Shown here: one piece after another, positions 53,687 to 62,532 of the stretch
How positions within the stretch are numbered: the stretch's first letter is position 1
Layout of the letters: each line of letters opens with the position of its first letter
From: Streptomyces albiflavescens
GTDB lineage: Bacteria; Actinomycetota; Actinomycetes; Streptomycetales; Streptomycetaceae
DNA length: 64,000 nucleotides
Direction: 5' to 3'
Assembly (NCBI RefSeq): GCF_014645835.1
Contig: NZ_BMMM01000007.1
Location: 364,251 to 428,250, forward strand
Notes under the pieces: model-generated
What the model saw: only the letters and a program-made list of their open reading frames with translations
Databases searched by the model: none
Told to the model about the DNA's origin: nothing
Translations under genes and position numbers: made by a program

Positions 53687-55363
53687 GTGACCAGTCGATA
53701 CAGATCTTCCGAGCCGCAAGACGTTCCGGGCGCCGTCAACTCCCGCGCCCCGCGCCGCCGTACGGTCGTCAAGGCCGCGGCCGCCACCGCGGTCCTCGCC
53801 GCCCCGCTCGCGGCAGCTCTGCCGGCCCGAGCCGCCGAAGCCCCCGCCTTTCTGCACGGTGTCGCCTCCGGCGATCCGCTGCCCGACGGCGTCCTGCTGT
53901 GGACCCGAGTGACGCCCACCTCCGAGGCGATACCCGGCTCCGGGCTGGGCCCGGACACCGAGGTCAGCTGGACCGTCGCCAAGGACAAGGCGTTCAACAC
54001 GATCGTCGCCAAGGGCTCCACCACCGCGACGGCCTCCTCCGACCACACGGTCAAGGCGGACATCCGCGGCCTGGAACCGGCCACGGACTACTGGTTCCGC
54101 TTCTCCGCCGGCGGCACCGACTCGCCCGTCGCCCGCACCCGCACCGCCCCGGCCGCCGACGCCGCCGTGGCCGGTCTGCGCTTCGGCGTGGTCTCCTGCG
54201 CCAACTGGGAGGCGGGCTACTTCTCGCCGTACCGCCACCTGGCCGCGCGCGGCGACCTGGACGCCTGGCTGCACCTGGGCGACTACATCTACGAGTACAA
54301 GTCCGGTGAGTACGCGGCGCGTGGCACGGTCGTACGGCCGCACGCCCCCGCCAACGAGATCCTCACCCTCGCCGACTACCGCACCCGGCACGGTCGTTAC
54401 AAGACCGACCCGGATCTGCAGGCGCTGCACCACAAGGCGCCTGTCGTCGCGATCTGGGACGACCACGAGTTCGCCGACAACTCCTGGTCGGGCGGTGCCG
54501 TCAACCACACCGAGGGCGCCGAGGGCACCTGGTCGGCACGTCAGGCCGCCGCGAAGCAGGCCTACTTCGAGTGGATGCCGGTCCGCCCGGCGGTCGCGGG
54601 CACCACCTACCGCCGGCTGCGCTTCGGCAAGCTCGCCGACCTCTCGCTGCTCGACCTGCGGTCCTTCCGCTCGCAGCAGGCGTCCACGGGCAGCGGCTCG
54701 GTCGACGACCCGGACCGTACGATCACCGGCCGGGCCCAGCTCGACTGGCTGAAGGCCGGGCTCAAGGCCTCCGACACCAGCTGGCGTCTGGTCGGCAACT
54801 CGGTGATGATCTCGCCGTTCTCGGTGGGCTCGCTCCCCGCGGACCTGCTCAAGCCGCTCGCCGAGCTGCTCGGACTGCCGAAGGAGGGCATCGCCCTCAA
54901 CACCGACCAGTGGGACGGCTACACGGACGACCGCCGCGAACTGCTCGCGCATCTGCGTGCGAACGCGATCCGCAACACGGTCTTCCTGACCGGCGACATC
55001 CACATGGCCTGGGCCAACGACGTGCCGGTCGACGCCGGTACGTACCCGCTGTCCGCCTCGGCCGCCACGGAGTTCGTGGTCACCTCGGTGACCTCCGACA
55101 ACCTCGACGACATCGTCAAGGTCCCGGAGGGCACCGTCTCCGCCGTGGCCTCGCCGATCATCCGCGCGGCCAACCGGCACGTCCACTGGGTCGACACCGA
55201 CCGCCACGGTTACGGCGTCCTGGACATCACCGCCGACCGCGCGCAGATGGACTACTACGTGCTCTCCGACCGCACGGACCGGAACGCGACCTCGTCCTGG
55301 GTGCGTTCGTACCGCACGCGCACCGGCACGCAGAAGGTGGAGCGGACGTACGACCCGGTGTAA
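53687..55363 (+). CDS. phoD: alkaline phosphatase/phosphodiesterase PhoD
   Basis: A 558-residue secreted PhoD-family phosphatase. The N-terminus has a twin-arginine signal (RAPRRRTVVKAAAATAVLAA, then cleavage after ALPARAAEA). The N-terminal PhoD domain is followed by the metallophosphoesterase core: GVVSCANWEAGYF, LHLGDYIYEY, AIWDDHEFADNSW and LTGDIHMAWANDV carry the metal ligands. It releases phosphate from organic esters outside the cell. GTG at 53687. The upstream region holds a PHO-box-like sequence. Confidence 0.95.
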   Translation: MTSRYRSSEPQDVPGAVNSRAPRRRTVVKAAAATAVLAAPLAAALPARAAEAPAFLHGVASGDPLPDGVLLWTRVTPTSEAIPGSGLGPDTEVSWTVAKDKAFNTIVAKGSTTATASSDHTVKADIRGLEPATDYWFRFSAGGTDSPVARTRTAPAADAAVAGLRFGVVSCANWEAGYFSPYRHLAARGDLDAWLHLGDYIYEYKSGEYAARGTVVRPHAPANEILTLADYRTRHGRYKTDPDLQALHHKAPVVAIWDDHEFADNSWSGGAVNHTEGAEGTWSARQAAAKQAYFEWMPVRPAVAGTTYRRLRFGKLADLSLLDLRSFRSQQASTGSGSVDDPDRTITGRAQLDWLKAGLKASDTSWRLVGNSVMISPFSVGSLPADLLKPLAELLGLPKEGIALNTDQWDGYTDDRRELLAHLRANAIRNTVFLTGDIHMAWANDVPVDAGTYPLSASAATEFVVTSVTSDNLDDIVKVPEGTVSAVASPIIRAANRHVHWVDTDRHGYGVLDITADRAQMDYYVLSDRTDRNATSSWVRSYRTRTGTQKVERTYDPV

Positions 55364-55371
55364 GGGCCGTT

Positions 55372-55449
55372 GGGCTCTGCGGACCGTCGGCGTTGTCGGG
55401 CTCTGCGGACCGTCGGCGTCGCAGGGCTCTGCGGACCGTCGGCGTCGTA
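55372..55449. repeat. 26-bp tandem repeat, three copies, between phoD and the hydrolase gene
   Basis: Units of 26 bp start at 55372, 55398 and 55424 (each beginning GGGCTCTGCGGACCGTCGGC). They differ only in the last four bases. They fill nearly the whole gap between the two convergent genes. Confidence 0.92.
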
Positions 55450-55454
55450 GGGGC

Positions 55455-56024
55455 CTACAGACTGTCGAGGAAGCCGAGCGCCACCTTCCAGGTGGCCTCG
55501 GCCGCCTCCCCGTCGTAGTCGGGCAGGTCGGGGTCGGTGTACAGGTGACCGGCACCGGCGTACCGGTAGATCTCCACGTCGGCCCCCGCTCTCTGCATCT
55601 GGAGATACCAGGCACTCAGCCAGTCGTCCGTCTCGAACTGGTCGGGCTCGGCGACATGCAGCTGGACCGGCAGCTCGTCCACCGACGCGCTCTGAGCGAT
55701 GTCCGACGTGCCGTGCAGGAGCAGCAGTCCGCGGGCCTTCTCGTCGCCGAGTGCCAGGGTCTGCGCGATGGAGGCGCCGAGCGAGAATCCCGCGTAGACC
55801 AGGCCGCGCTCGGAGTAGGGGGCGGCGGCCAGGACCGCGCGCTTGAGCAGCTCGTCCTTGCCGATCTCCTCGTTGAAGGCCATGCCCTCCTCCACGGTCT
55901 CGAAGGTGCGCCCGTCGAAGAGATCGGGCGTCCACACCTCGTGTCCCGCGGCGCGCAGCCGGTCCGCCGCGGCGCGCACCGCGGGCCGGGGCCCGTAGGT
56001 CGAGTGAAAGAGCATGATGTTCAT
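55455..56024 (-). CDS. dienelactone hydrolase family protein
   Basis: A 189-residue alpha/beta hydrolase of the dienelactone hydrolase family. The nucleophile region reads VYAGFSLGASIAQ (serine in GxSxG form instead of cysteine), with the acid in VAEPDQFETDDW and the histidine in YAGAGHLYTDP. The ATG at 56022-56024 (MNIMLFHSTYGPRP) is preferred over two upstream candidates because GGGG lies just before it. Substrate unknown. Convergent with phoD. Confidence 0.88.
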   Translation of the reverse strand: MNIMLFHSTYGPRPAVRAAADRLRAAGHEVWTPDLFDGRTFETVEEGMAFNEEIGKDELLKRAVLAAAPYSERGLVYAGFSLGASIAQTLALGDEKARGLLLLHGTSDIAQSASVDELPVQLHVAEPDQFETDDWLSAWYLQMQRAGADVEIYRYAGAGHLYTDPDLPDYDGEAAEATWKVALGFLDSL

Positions 56025-56132
56025 GAGCCCCATGGTGCCAGCCGGGACCGACAACGCCGGGTGGCGGCCGTACCCACTTCCGTCCCGGCATCACATGTTC
56101 ATCGTCGCCCGCGGCCGGTTACGGTCTCAGGC

Positions 56133-57287
56133 ATGGTGAACGTACTGCGCCCGCTGATCGTCATAGGTGGCTCGGTCGTGCTCACGCTGCTCATCGGGTG
56201 GGCCGTGGACCACCTGCTGCGACGGGCCGACGACCGGCACCACGAGGCCACCCCGCTGTGGGGTCTGCTCCGACGCGGCCGTGTCCCCTTCCAGCTCGTC
56301 CTGTTCGCGGCCCTGCTCAGAGGCTCGTACGACCAGGCGAAGCTGCTGATGGAACACCGGGTCGGCGTCGGCCGGGCCCTGACGCTGACCCTCATCGGGT
56401 CCGCCGCGTGGCTGGTGGTACGCATCGCGACGGCGATCGTCGAGACCTCGTACACCCGCTACGCCGCCGCCCACCGCGACCCGGCGAGGGTCCGCCGGGT
56501 GCGCACGCAGGTGACGCTGATCCAGCGCGTGGTGTCCGCGATCGTCGCTGTGGTGGCGATCGCGTCGATGCTGCTCACGTTCCCGGCGATGCGCGCCGCC
56601 GGTGCCTCGCTGCTCGCCTCGGCCGGGATCCTCGGCATCGTCGCCGGTGTCGCCGCGCAGTCCACGCTCGCCAACCTCTTCGCCGGGCTGCAGATCGCCT
56701 TCGGCGACATGGTGCGCCTCGGCGACACCGTCGTGGTGGACGGCGAGTGGGGCACGGTCGAGGAGATCACGCTGACGTTCCTGACGGTACGGACGTGGGA
56801 CGAACGCCGGATCACCATGCCGGTCTCGTACTTCACGTCCAAGCCCTTCGAGAACTGGTCGCGCGGCACTCCCCAGATGACCGGCATCGTCTTCTTCCAC
56901 GTCGACCACTCCGCGCCCGTGGAGGCGATGCGCGAGAAGCTGCGCGACATCCTGCGCGAATCCCCGGCCTGGGACGGCCGCGACTACGGGCTGGCGGTCA
57001 CCGACTCGACGCCGAACACCATGCAGGTACGTGCCCTGGTCACCGCGAAGGACGCGGACGACATCTGGACGGTCCGGGTCACGGTCCGCGAGCAGATGAT
57101 CCGCTGGCTGACCGAGGAGCACCCCTACGCGCTCCCCCGCGTCAACACGGCGGAAGCGATGCTGCCGCCGGGCCGGGCACCACGTGCGGTGCGGGTCGAA
57201 TCGGATGGAGCGGACGGGGCTGCGGCCCGTCCTGATCACGGTCGGACCCCGCACGAGCCACCACGGACGGGGCCGGGCCGCGGTTGA
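56133..57287 (+). CDS. MscS-family mechanosensitive ion channel
   Basis: A 384-residue protein with about four N-terminal helices. The MscS pore and beta domain are LLASAGILGIVAGVAAQSTL, ANLFAGLQIAFGDMVRLGDT and VVVDGEWGTVEEITLTFLTV, then RRITMPVSYF. It opens on membrane tension to release solutes. ATG at 56133 (a GTG three bases later is an alternative). The C-terminal 35 residues are Pro/Arg/Gly-rich. It ends 18 bp before the second inverted-repeat element. Confidence 0.93.
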   Translation: MVNVLRPLIVIGGSVVLTLLIGWAVDHLLRRADDRHHEATPLWGLLRRGRVPFQLVLFAALLRGSYDQAKLLMEHRVGVGRALTLTLIGSAAWLVVRIATAIVETSYTRYAAAHRDPARVRRVRTQVTLIQRVVSAIVAVVAIASMLLTFPAMRAAGASLLASAGILGIVAGVAAQSTLANLFAGLQIAFGDMVRLGDTVVVDGEWGTVEEITLTFLTVRTWDERRITMPVSYFTSKPFENWSRGTPQMTGIVFFHVDHSAPVEAMREKLRDILRESPAWDGRDYGLAVTDSTPNTMQVRALVTAKDADDIWTVRVTVREQMIRWLTEEHPYALPRVNTAEAMLPPGRAPRAVRVESDGADGAAARPDHGRTPHEPPRTGPGRG

Positions 57288-57304
57288 CCCTCCGGCCGGA
57301 CGGG

Positions 57305-57509
57305 CTAGGGGGCTTCTGATGGATCTCCGCGGCGTCGCGACGCCCGGCACGCACTCTCGCCGCACCGGACAAAAGCCCTAGTAGCTCCTCCCCCACGCTC
57401 GGCTTCGCTCGCGCGGGGGGACCCCCATCGAGGACTTCCGCCCGGCACGCCGAGAGCACGCACCGAACGCCGCTCCTTCTTCCACGGAGATCCATCAGAA
57501 ACCCCCTAG
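57305..57509. mobile_element. short inverted-repeat element, copy 2 (with 98-bp insertion)
   Basis: It is bounded by CTAGGGGG and CCCCCTAG and carries the same terminal repeats as copy 1 (GGGGGCTTCTGATGGATCTC and its complement). From the GGGGG to the CCCCC it is 199 bp, exactly 98 bp longer than copy 1. The extra 98 bp (57353-57450) is flanked by a 12-bp direct repeat CGCCCGGCACGC (57341-57352, 57439-57450). Confidence 0.75.
57382..57430. repeat. dispersed GC-rich hairpin repeat inside copy 2
   Basis: The run starts GCTCCTCCCCCACGCTCGGC and continues TTCGCTCGCGCGGGGGGACC to CCCCATCG, and can fold on itself. Nearly the same sequence is scattered through many Streptomyces genomes (from memory). 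It forms the core of the 98-bp segment that copy 1 lacks. Confidence 0.6.
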
Positions 57510-57548
57510 GTCAAGCCGTTGCCCCGGGTCCCGGCGCGGAACGGGGGC

Positions 57549-58289
57549 TCAATGCCCGCGTTCCGCGCCCCCGTTGACCTGGATCACCTGCGCGGTGATG
57601 TGTCCGGCGCTCGGCGACGCCAGCCAGTGGAGAGTCCCGGCGACGTCCCCGGGCGTACCGGCCCGCCCCGTCGAGGTCTCCGCGACGAGCCGCTCCCGCC
57701 GGGCCGGTTCGATCTCGCCGCCGAAGAACCCGGTGTCCTCGACATAGCCGGGCGCCACCACGTTCACGGTGATGCCCCGCGGCCCCAACTCCCGGGCCAG
57801 ATCGTAGGCGTACGGGTGCAGCGCGGCCTTGGACGCCGCGTACGCGCCGCTGCCGGATCCCCGGTAGGCGGCGATGGAGCTCAGGAACAGCAGCCGTCCG
57901 CCGGGCGAGGCCAGCCGCTCGCGCAAGGCCTCCGTGAGCAGGACCGCCGTCAGCGTGTTGAGCCGGAAGTTGACGGTCCAGTTGTGTGCGACGGCTTCGA
58001 GCGGGTCCTCGGTCTCGGCCTTCGGTTCCAGATTCCCGGCGCCGCCGGCACTGTGCACCAGCACGTCCACCGTGCCGAACTCGTTCCCCACGAACTCGGC
58101 GACACCGCGCACACTGTGCGGATCACTCAGATCGGCGGCGTACGTGAGCGCCCCGGGCACCCCGGCCTTCTCCAACATCTCGGCCCGCCGCCCGAGCAGC
58201 AGCACCCGATCTCCGTCCGCGGCGAACACCTGGGCCGCCGCCAGCCCGATCCCCGTACCGCCACCGCTGATCACCACGTTGCGCGCCAT
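57549..58289 (-). CDS. SDR-family oxidoreductase
   Basis: A 246-residue short-chain dehydrogenase/reductase. The cofactor glycines lie in VISGGGTGIGLAAAQ, the NADP-type arginines in LLLGRRAEML, the catalytic serine in FLSSIAAYRG and the Tyr-Lys pair in GAYAASKAALHPYAYDLA. VNGGAERGH closes the C-terminus. ATG at 58287-58289. Substrate unknown; it stands alone next to a CPA1 antiporter gene. Confidence 0.93.
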   Translation of the reverse strand: MARNVVISGGGTGIGLAAAQVFAADGDRVLLLGRRAEMLEKAGVPGALTYAADLSDPHSVRGVAEFVGNEFGTVDVLVHSAGGAGNLEPKAETEDPLEAVAHNWTVNFRLNTLTAVLLTEALRERLASPGGRLLFLSSIAAYRGSGSGAYAASKAALHPYAYDLARELGPRGITVNVVAPGYVEDTGFFGGEIEPARRERLVAETSTGRAGTPGDVAGTLHWLASPSAGHITAQVIQVNGGAERGH

Positions 58290-58414
58290 GAACCGATCCT
58301 ACGAACCCGCACCCATCGACGGCGGGAACCACCCACGGAAGACCCGCACCAGTCAGCCGGTCAGAAGCAGGCTGTGCCCGGGCGGGCGAGCACCCGTCAA
58401 CGCTCAGCGCGGCG

Positions 58415-60001
58415 TCACCGCAAGCTGCGTACGTCCAGGTGGCGCAACACCCGGTCCACGATCTCCGGATCGGCTCCCGGTTCACTCCGCGCCGACAACA
58501 CCTCGTGCCGGGCCGCGCTCATCATCTCGCCCTGAATCCGCCGCATCCTCTTGACCCGCCGAGCCCGCTGCTCGTAGGCCTCCCTGCGCTCCTCGTCCCC
58601 CATGTCGGGACTGATCCGCACCCCGATGTCGAAGGCCCGCTTCAGCAACTGCTCGGACACCTCTTCCGGCAGTTCCTCGACCTCCTCGATCTCCTTCAGC
58701 CTCCGCTTCGCCGCCTTCGCGGCCCGGATCGCCAGCTCCTTCTCGAAGGCCTTCTCGACATCCGTGTCGGCCCGCACCCCGAGCTTCCTGACCAGCCAGG
58801 GCAGCGTGAGCCCCTGCAGTACGAGCGTCGCCATGATCACTCCGAACGCGATGAACACGATCTCGTCCCGGTCCGGGAACGCCGATCCGTCGTCCGTCTT
58901 CAGCGGAATCGCCAGCGCCAGGGCCACCGACGCGACGCCCCGCATCCCCGACCACCACATCACGACGGTCTCCCGCCACGAGGTCGGAATCTCCTCGTCG
59001 TAGTCCCGTTTCGCGTGCAGCCGTTTGGTCAGCCAGGTGGCCGGCAACAGCCACACCAGCCGTACGAGTACCACCACGACCACGATCGCCGCGGCCCACC
59101 CGAGCATCTCGCTCCATCGCCCGGCCGCCGTCCTGATCGCGTTGTGCAGCTCAAGACCGATCAGGCCGAACGCGACCCCGGTGACGAGCGTGTCCACCAC
59201 ATCCCAGAACGTGTATCCGGCGAGCCGCGTCATGACGTCGTCGGCGTCGGTGGCGTACTCCGCGAGGAACAGCGCGGCGGTGAGCACGGCGAGCACCCCG
59301 GACCCGTGCAGCTCCTCGGCGAGGACGTACGAGGCGTACGGCACGAGCAGCGTCAGCCCGATCTGCAGCGTGGCGTCGCCGAGCAGGTCCATCAGCTTGT
59401 TCGCGGCCCAGCCGAGTGCCACCCCGATGACCAGCGCGACGACAGCGGACAGCACGAGGTCGAGCCCGGCCTTCCACGGCGAGAAGGATCCGCTGACGAC
59501 GGCGGCGATCGCGACGTGGTACAGCACGATGGCCGTCACGTCGTTGAAGAGCCCCTCCCCCTCCAGGATCGACACCAGCCGGCGCGGCAGCCCGAGCTGT
59601 CCCGCGACGGCGGTCGCCGCGACCGGGTCGGGCGGCGCCACCAGCGCTCCGAGCGCCACGGCGGCCGCGATGGGCAGGCCCGGCACGATCGCGGTGGCGA
59701 CGACCGCCACGGCCGCGGTGGTGACGAACACCAGCGCCACGGCCAGCAGGAAGATCGGCCGCTTGTTGGCGGCGAACTGCCTCCAGGACGTCCGCCGCGC
59801 CGAGGCGTACAGCAGCGGCGGCAACAACAGAGGCAGGATCAGGTCCGGCCGGATGTTCACGTTGGGCACGAAGTCCAGCACGGCCAGCACGATCCCGAGA
59901 AGCGTCATCAGCACCGGCGCCGGCAGCCGGAGCCGGTCCCCCACCGGGACGCTCACCACGGCCCCGAGGAGCAGCATGAACAGCAGGGCCAGCTGGTCCA
60001 C
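58415..60001 (-). CDS. CPA1-family Na+/H+ antiporter
   Basis: A 528-residue membrane protein of the monovalent cation:proton antiporter-1 family with about 12 helices. The ion-binding region is ALGALVAPPDPVAATAV and GEGLFNDVTAIVLYHVAI. MRGVVSLA-type motif appears as GMRGVASVALALAIPL. A charged cytoplasmic tail of about 110 residues follows (AKAAKRRLKEIEEVEELPEE). GTG at 59999-60001 (VDQLALLFMLLL) with GGAG upstream is preferred; ATGs 22 or 29 codons earlier are alternatives. Confidence 0.9.
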   Translation of the reverse strand: MDQLALLFMLLLGAVVSVPVGDRLRLPAPVLMTLLGIVLAVLDFVPNVNIRPDLILPLLLPPLLYASARRTSWRQFAANKRPIFLLAVALVFVTTAAVAVVATAIVPGLPIAAAVALGALVAPPDPVAATAVAGQLGLPRRLVSILEGEGLFNDVTAIVLYHVAIAAVVSGSFSPWKAGLDLVLSAVVALVIGVALGWAANKLMDLLGDATLQIGLTLLVPYASYVLAEELHGSGVLAVLTAALFLAEYATDADDVMTRLAGYTFWDVVDTLVTGVAFGLIGLELHNAIRTAAGRWSEMLGWAAAIVVVVVLVRLVWLLPATWLTKRLHAKRDYDEEIPTSWRETVVMWWSGMRGVASVALALAIPLKTDDGSAFPDRDEIVFIAFGVIMATLVLQGLTLPWLVRKLGVRADTDVEKAFEKELAIRAAKAAKRRLKEIEEVEELPEEVSEQLLKRAFDIGVRISPDMGDEERREAYEQRARRVKRMRRIQGEMMSAARHEVLSARSEPGADPEIVDRVLRHLDVRSLR

Positions 60002-60169
60002 GGTCAGCGCTCCGGCGAGGTCTAGGCGATCAAGGGCGGCCAGACCTCCAGCCTGCCACGCGCTCATTCTTTCCGCCGCGACGGCCACCAGCGCGGCAGC
60101 ACCTGACGGCGGGCCGGCCTGTGGGAAGGAAAACGCCCGCTACAGGCGCCCCCTGTTCCAGAGGGAGCC

Positions 60170-60235
60170 GCATCGCCCGGTCTACAGAGAGCGCCGCATC
60201 GCCCGGTCTACAGAGAGCGCTGCATCGCCCGGTGC
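60170..60235. repeat. 26-bp tandem repeat spanning the GNAT gene end
   Basis: Units starting GCATCGCCCGGTCTACAGAG + AGCGCC lie at 60170, 60196 and, incomplete, 60222. The repeat includes the last five codons and stop of the gene ending at 60208, so the gene's 3' end is duplicated downstream of itself. Confidence 0.88.
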
Positions 60236-60696
60236 GGAATGCCCGCGTCCGGGAACTCCTCGCCGTACGCCACGTACCCCAGCCGCTCGTAGAACCCCAG
60301 CGCGTGCGTCTGCGCGTGCAGGTCCACCGCGGCCAGTCCACGCGCGCGTGCCGCGTCCTCGATGGCGCGTACGAGGGCGGCGCCGACGCCGAGCCCGCGC
60401 GCCTCCCGCGTCACGGCGAGCCGACCGAGCGAGCCGACGGTGGGGTCGCCGTCGGTCTTCGCGGCCGCCGCCTCGCCGTACAGGAGCCGCCCGGTGCCGA
60501 GCGGCACCCCGTCCTCCCGGACCGCCAGCACATGCAGGGCGCCGGCGTCGTACGCGTCGTACTCGATGTCCTCGGGGACACCCTGTTCCCCGACGAAGAC
60601 CTCTTTGCGCACCGCGAAGCACGCCTCGCGGTCGGCGGCGTCCTCGGCCACCCGCAGCACGTAGGAGCCGCTCCGCGCCTCGTGGGGCGCGCTCAC
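60208..60696 (-). CDS. GNAT-family N-acetyltransferase
   Basis: A 162-residue acetyltransferase. The acetyl-CoA binding segment is LGRLAVTREARGLGVGAALV, with VFVGEQGVPEDIEYDAYD before it and LHAQTHALGFYERLGYVAYG after. This is the ElaA-like GNAT pattern. GTG at 60694-60696 overlaps the rluD stop (GTGA). Substrate unknown. It is the last gene of lspA-rluD-GNAT; its 3' end is repeated in tandem. Confidence 0.9.
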   Translation of the reverse strand: MSAPHEARSGSYVLRVAEDAADREACFAVRKEVFVGEQGVPEDIEYDAYDAGALHVLAVREDGVPLGTGRLLYGEAAAAKTDGDPTVGSLGRLAVTREARGLGVGAALVRAIEDAARARGLAAVDLHAQTHALGFYERLGYVAYGEEFPDAGIPHRAMQRSL

Positions 60697-61637
60697 GCGT
60701 AGCTCTCCTCGCGCACCTTGTCGAGCGCCTTCTGCAGGTCCTCGGGGTAGTCGCTCCCGAACTCCACCCACTGCCCGTCGCCGGGGTGCTCGAAGCCGAG
60801 CCGCACCGCGTGCAGCCACTGCCGGGTGAGGCCGAGCCGCTTGGCGAGCGTCGGGTCCGCGCCGTACGTCAGGTCGCCGACGCAGGGGTGCCGGTGGGCC
60901 GCCATGTGGACGCGGATCTGGTGCGTGCGCCCCGTCTCCAGCTTGACGTCGAGCAGCGAGGCCGCGCGGAACGCCTCGACCAGGTCGTAGTGCGTGATGG
61001 ACGGCTTGCCCTCGGCCGTGACCGCCCACTTGTAGTCGAGGTTCGGGTGGCGTCCGATGGGCGCGTCGATGGTGCCGCTGGTCGGGTCCGGGTGGCCCTG
61101 CACGAGCGTGTGGTAGCGCTTGTCGACCGTGCGCTCCTTGAACTGGCGCTTGAGCGAGGTGTACGCGTACTCCGACTTGGCGACCACCATCAGGCCCGAG
61201 GTGCCCACGTCGAGGCGGTGCACGATGCCCTGGCGCTCGGAGGCTCCGGAGGTCGAGATCCGGTAGCCGGCGGCCGCGAGACCACCGATGACAGTCGGGC
61301 CCGACCAGCCGGGGCTGGGGTGCGCGGCCACGCCGACCGGCTTGACGATCACGACCACGTCATCGTCGTCGTGCACGATCTCCATGCCCTCGACGGGCTC
61401 GGCGACGATCTGCACGGGCGCGGGCGCCTGCGGCATCTCGACCTCGAGCCAGGCGCCGCCCTGCACCCGCTCGGACTTGCCGACCACCGAGCCGTCGACC
61501 GTGACCTTCCCCGCCGCGGCGAGCTCGGCGGCCTTCGTGCGGGAGAAGCCGAACATGCGGGAGATGGCGGCGTCGACGCGCTCGCCCTCCAGGCCGTCGG
61601 GCACGGGCAGGGTACGGATCTCGGGAATCGTGCTCAC
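60693..61637 (-). CDS. rluD: RluA/RluD-family 23S rRNA pseudouridine synthase
   Basis: A 314-residue enzyme with an N-terminal S4 RNA-binding domain (ERVDAAISRMFGFSRTKAAE) and the pseudouridine synthase catalytic motif RQGIVHRLDVGTSGLMVVAK, with its aspartate. GRTHQIRVHMAA follows. GTG at 61635-61637. It lies 79 bp downstream of lspA, an arrangement conserved in many bacteria. Confidence 0.95.
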   Translation of the reverse strand: MSTIPEIRTLPVPDGLEGERVDAAISRMFGFSRTKAAELAAAGKVTVDGSVVGKSERVQGGAWLEVEMPQAPAPVQIVAEPVEGMEIVHDDDDVVVIVKPVGVAAHPSPGWSGPTVIGGLAAAGYRISTSGASERQGIVHRLDVGTSGLMVVAKSEYAYTSLKRQFKERTVDKRYHTLVQGHPDPTSGTIDAPIGRHPNLDYKWAVTAEGKPSITHYDLVEAFRAASLLDVKLETGRTHQIRVHMAAHRHPCVGDLTYGADPTLAKRLGLTRQWLHAVRLGFEHPGDGQWVEFGSDYPEDLQKALDKVREESYA

Positions 61638-61716
61638 CCGTCGAGTATGCCGGACGGGTCCGACACCACTTGACCACTGCCCGAACATCAGTGCCCGCGG
61701 AGGGCACCTCGCGGGG

Positions 61717-62400
61717 TCAGTCCTGGTGGACGGTCCCGTCGGGGTCGAGCCCACGGAAGGACAGCAGCACGATCAGGATGCCGCCGCAGACGATCGCCGA
61801 GTCGGCCAGGTTGAAGACCGCGAAGTTCTTGGGCGCGATGAAGTCGACGACCGCGCCCTCGAAGACGCCGGGCGAGCGGAAGATCCGGTCGGTCAGGTTG
61901 CCCAGCGCACCGCCGAGGAGCAGGCCCAGCGCGATCGCCCAGGGCAGGCTGTAGAGCTTGCGCGCGAGCCGGGCGATGACCACGATCACGGCCGCGGCGA
62001 TCACCGTGAAGATGATCGTGAAGGCCTCGCCGAAGCCGAAGGCCGCGCCCGCGTTGCGGATCGCCTCGAACTTCAGCCAGTCCCCGACGATCTCGATCGA
62101 GTCGTGGTGCTCCAGCTTCGCGACCACGATCATCTTGCTCACGAGGTCGAGGGCGTACGCCAGCACGGCGACCGTGAACAGGACAGCGATCCTTCGCTTG
62201 CCCTTCGGCCGCTCGTCCTTGGCCGGCGTCTCCTCCGCTCCGGAGTCCGCGGCCGAGTCCGCGCCGGACCGCTCGCCCGTGGCCGACTCGTCCGATCCGG
62301 ACCGGTCGCCCGACACCGCGTTCCCGTCGGACTGCTCCGGACCGGCCCCCGCCGCTCCCGGGATGTCCGGCGTACCGATGATGCGCTCCGCCTCTGCCAC
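61717..62400 (-). CDS. lspA: lipoprotein signal peptidase
   Basis: A 227-residue aspartyl membrane protease that removes the signal peptide from lipoproteins after Lgt has acted. Four transmembrane helices, the motif IRNAGAAFGF, and the two catalytic aspartates in GGALGNLTDRI and FNLADSAIVCGG are present. The N-terminal 65 residues are a long acidic Gly/Ser extension typical of streptomycetes. GTG at 62398-62400 with GAGGG upstream. Confidence 0.96.
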   Translation of the reverse strand: MAEAERIIGTPDIPGAAGAGPEQSDGNAVSGDRSGSDESATGERSGADSAADSGAEETPAKDERPKGKRRIAVLFTVAVLAYALDLVSKMIVVAKLEHHDSIEIVGDWLKFEAIRNAGAAFGFGEAFTIIFTVIAAAVIVVIARLARKLYSLPWAIALGLLLGGALGNLTDRIFRSPGVFEGAVVDFIAPKNFAVFNLADSAIVCGGILIVLLSFRGLDPDGTVHQD

Positions 62401-62532
62401 GTGAGTGAGTCCCTCGACCTAGGTTCCTGACTGAGGACGAGGGTACGTCACACCCCCCGGGGCCCATGTGCTCAGGAGCCCTCCCGCGCCCTTCGGTGAC
62501 GGCGATCCCGCTGCCGCTCGACCGTGGGTCGG

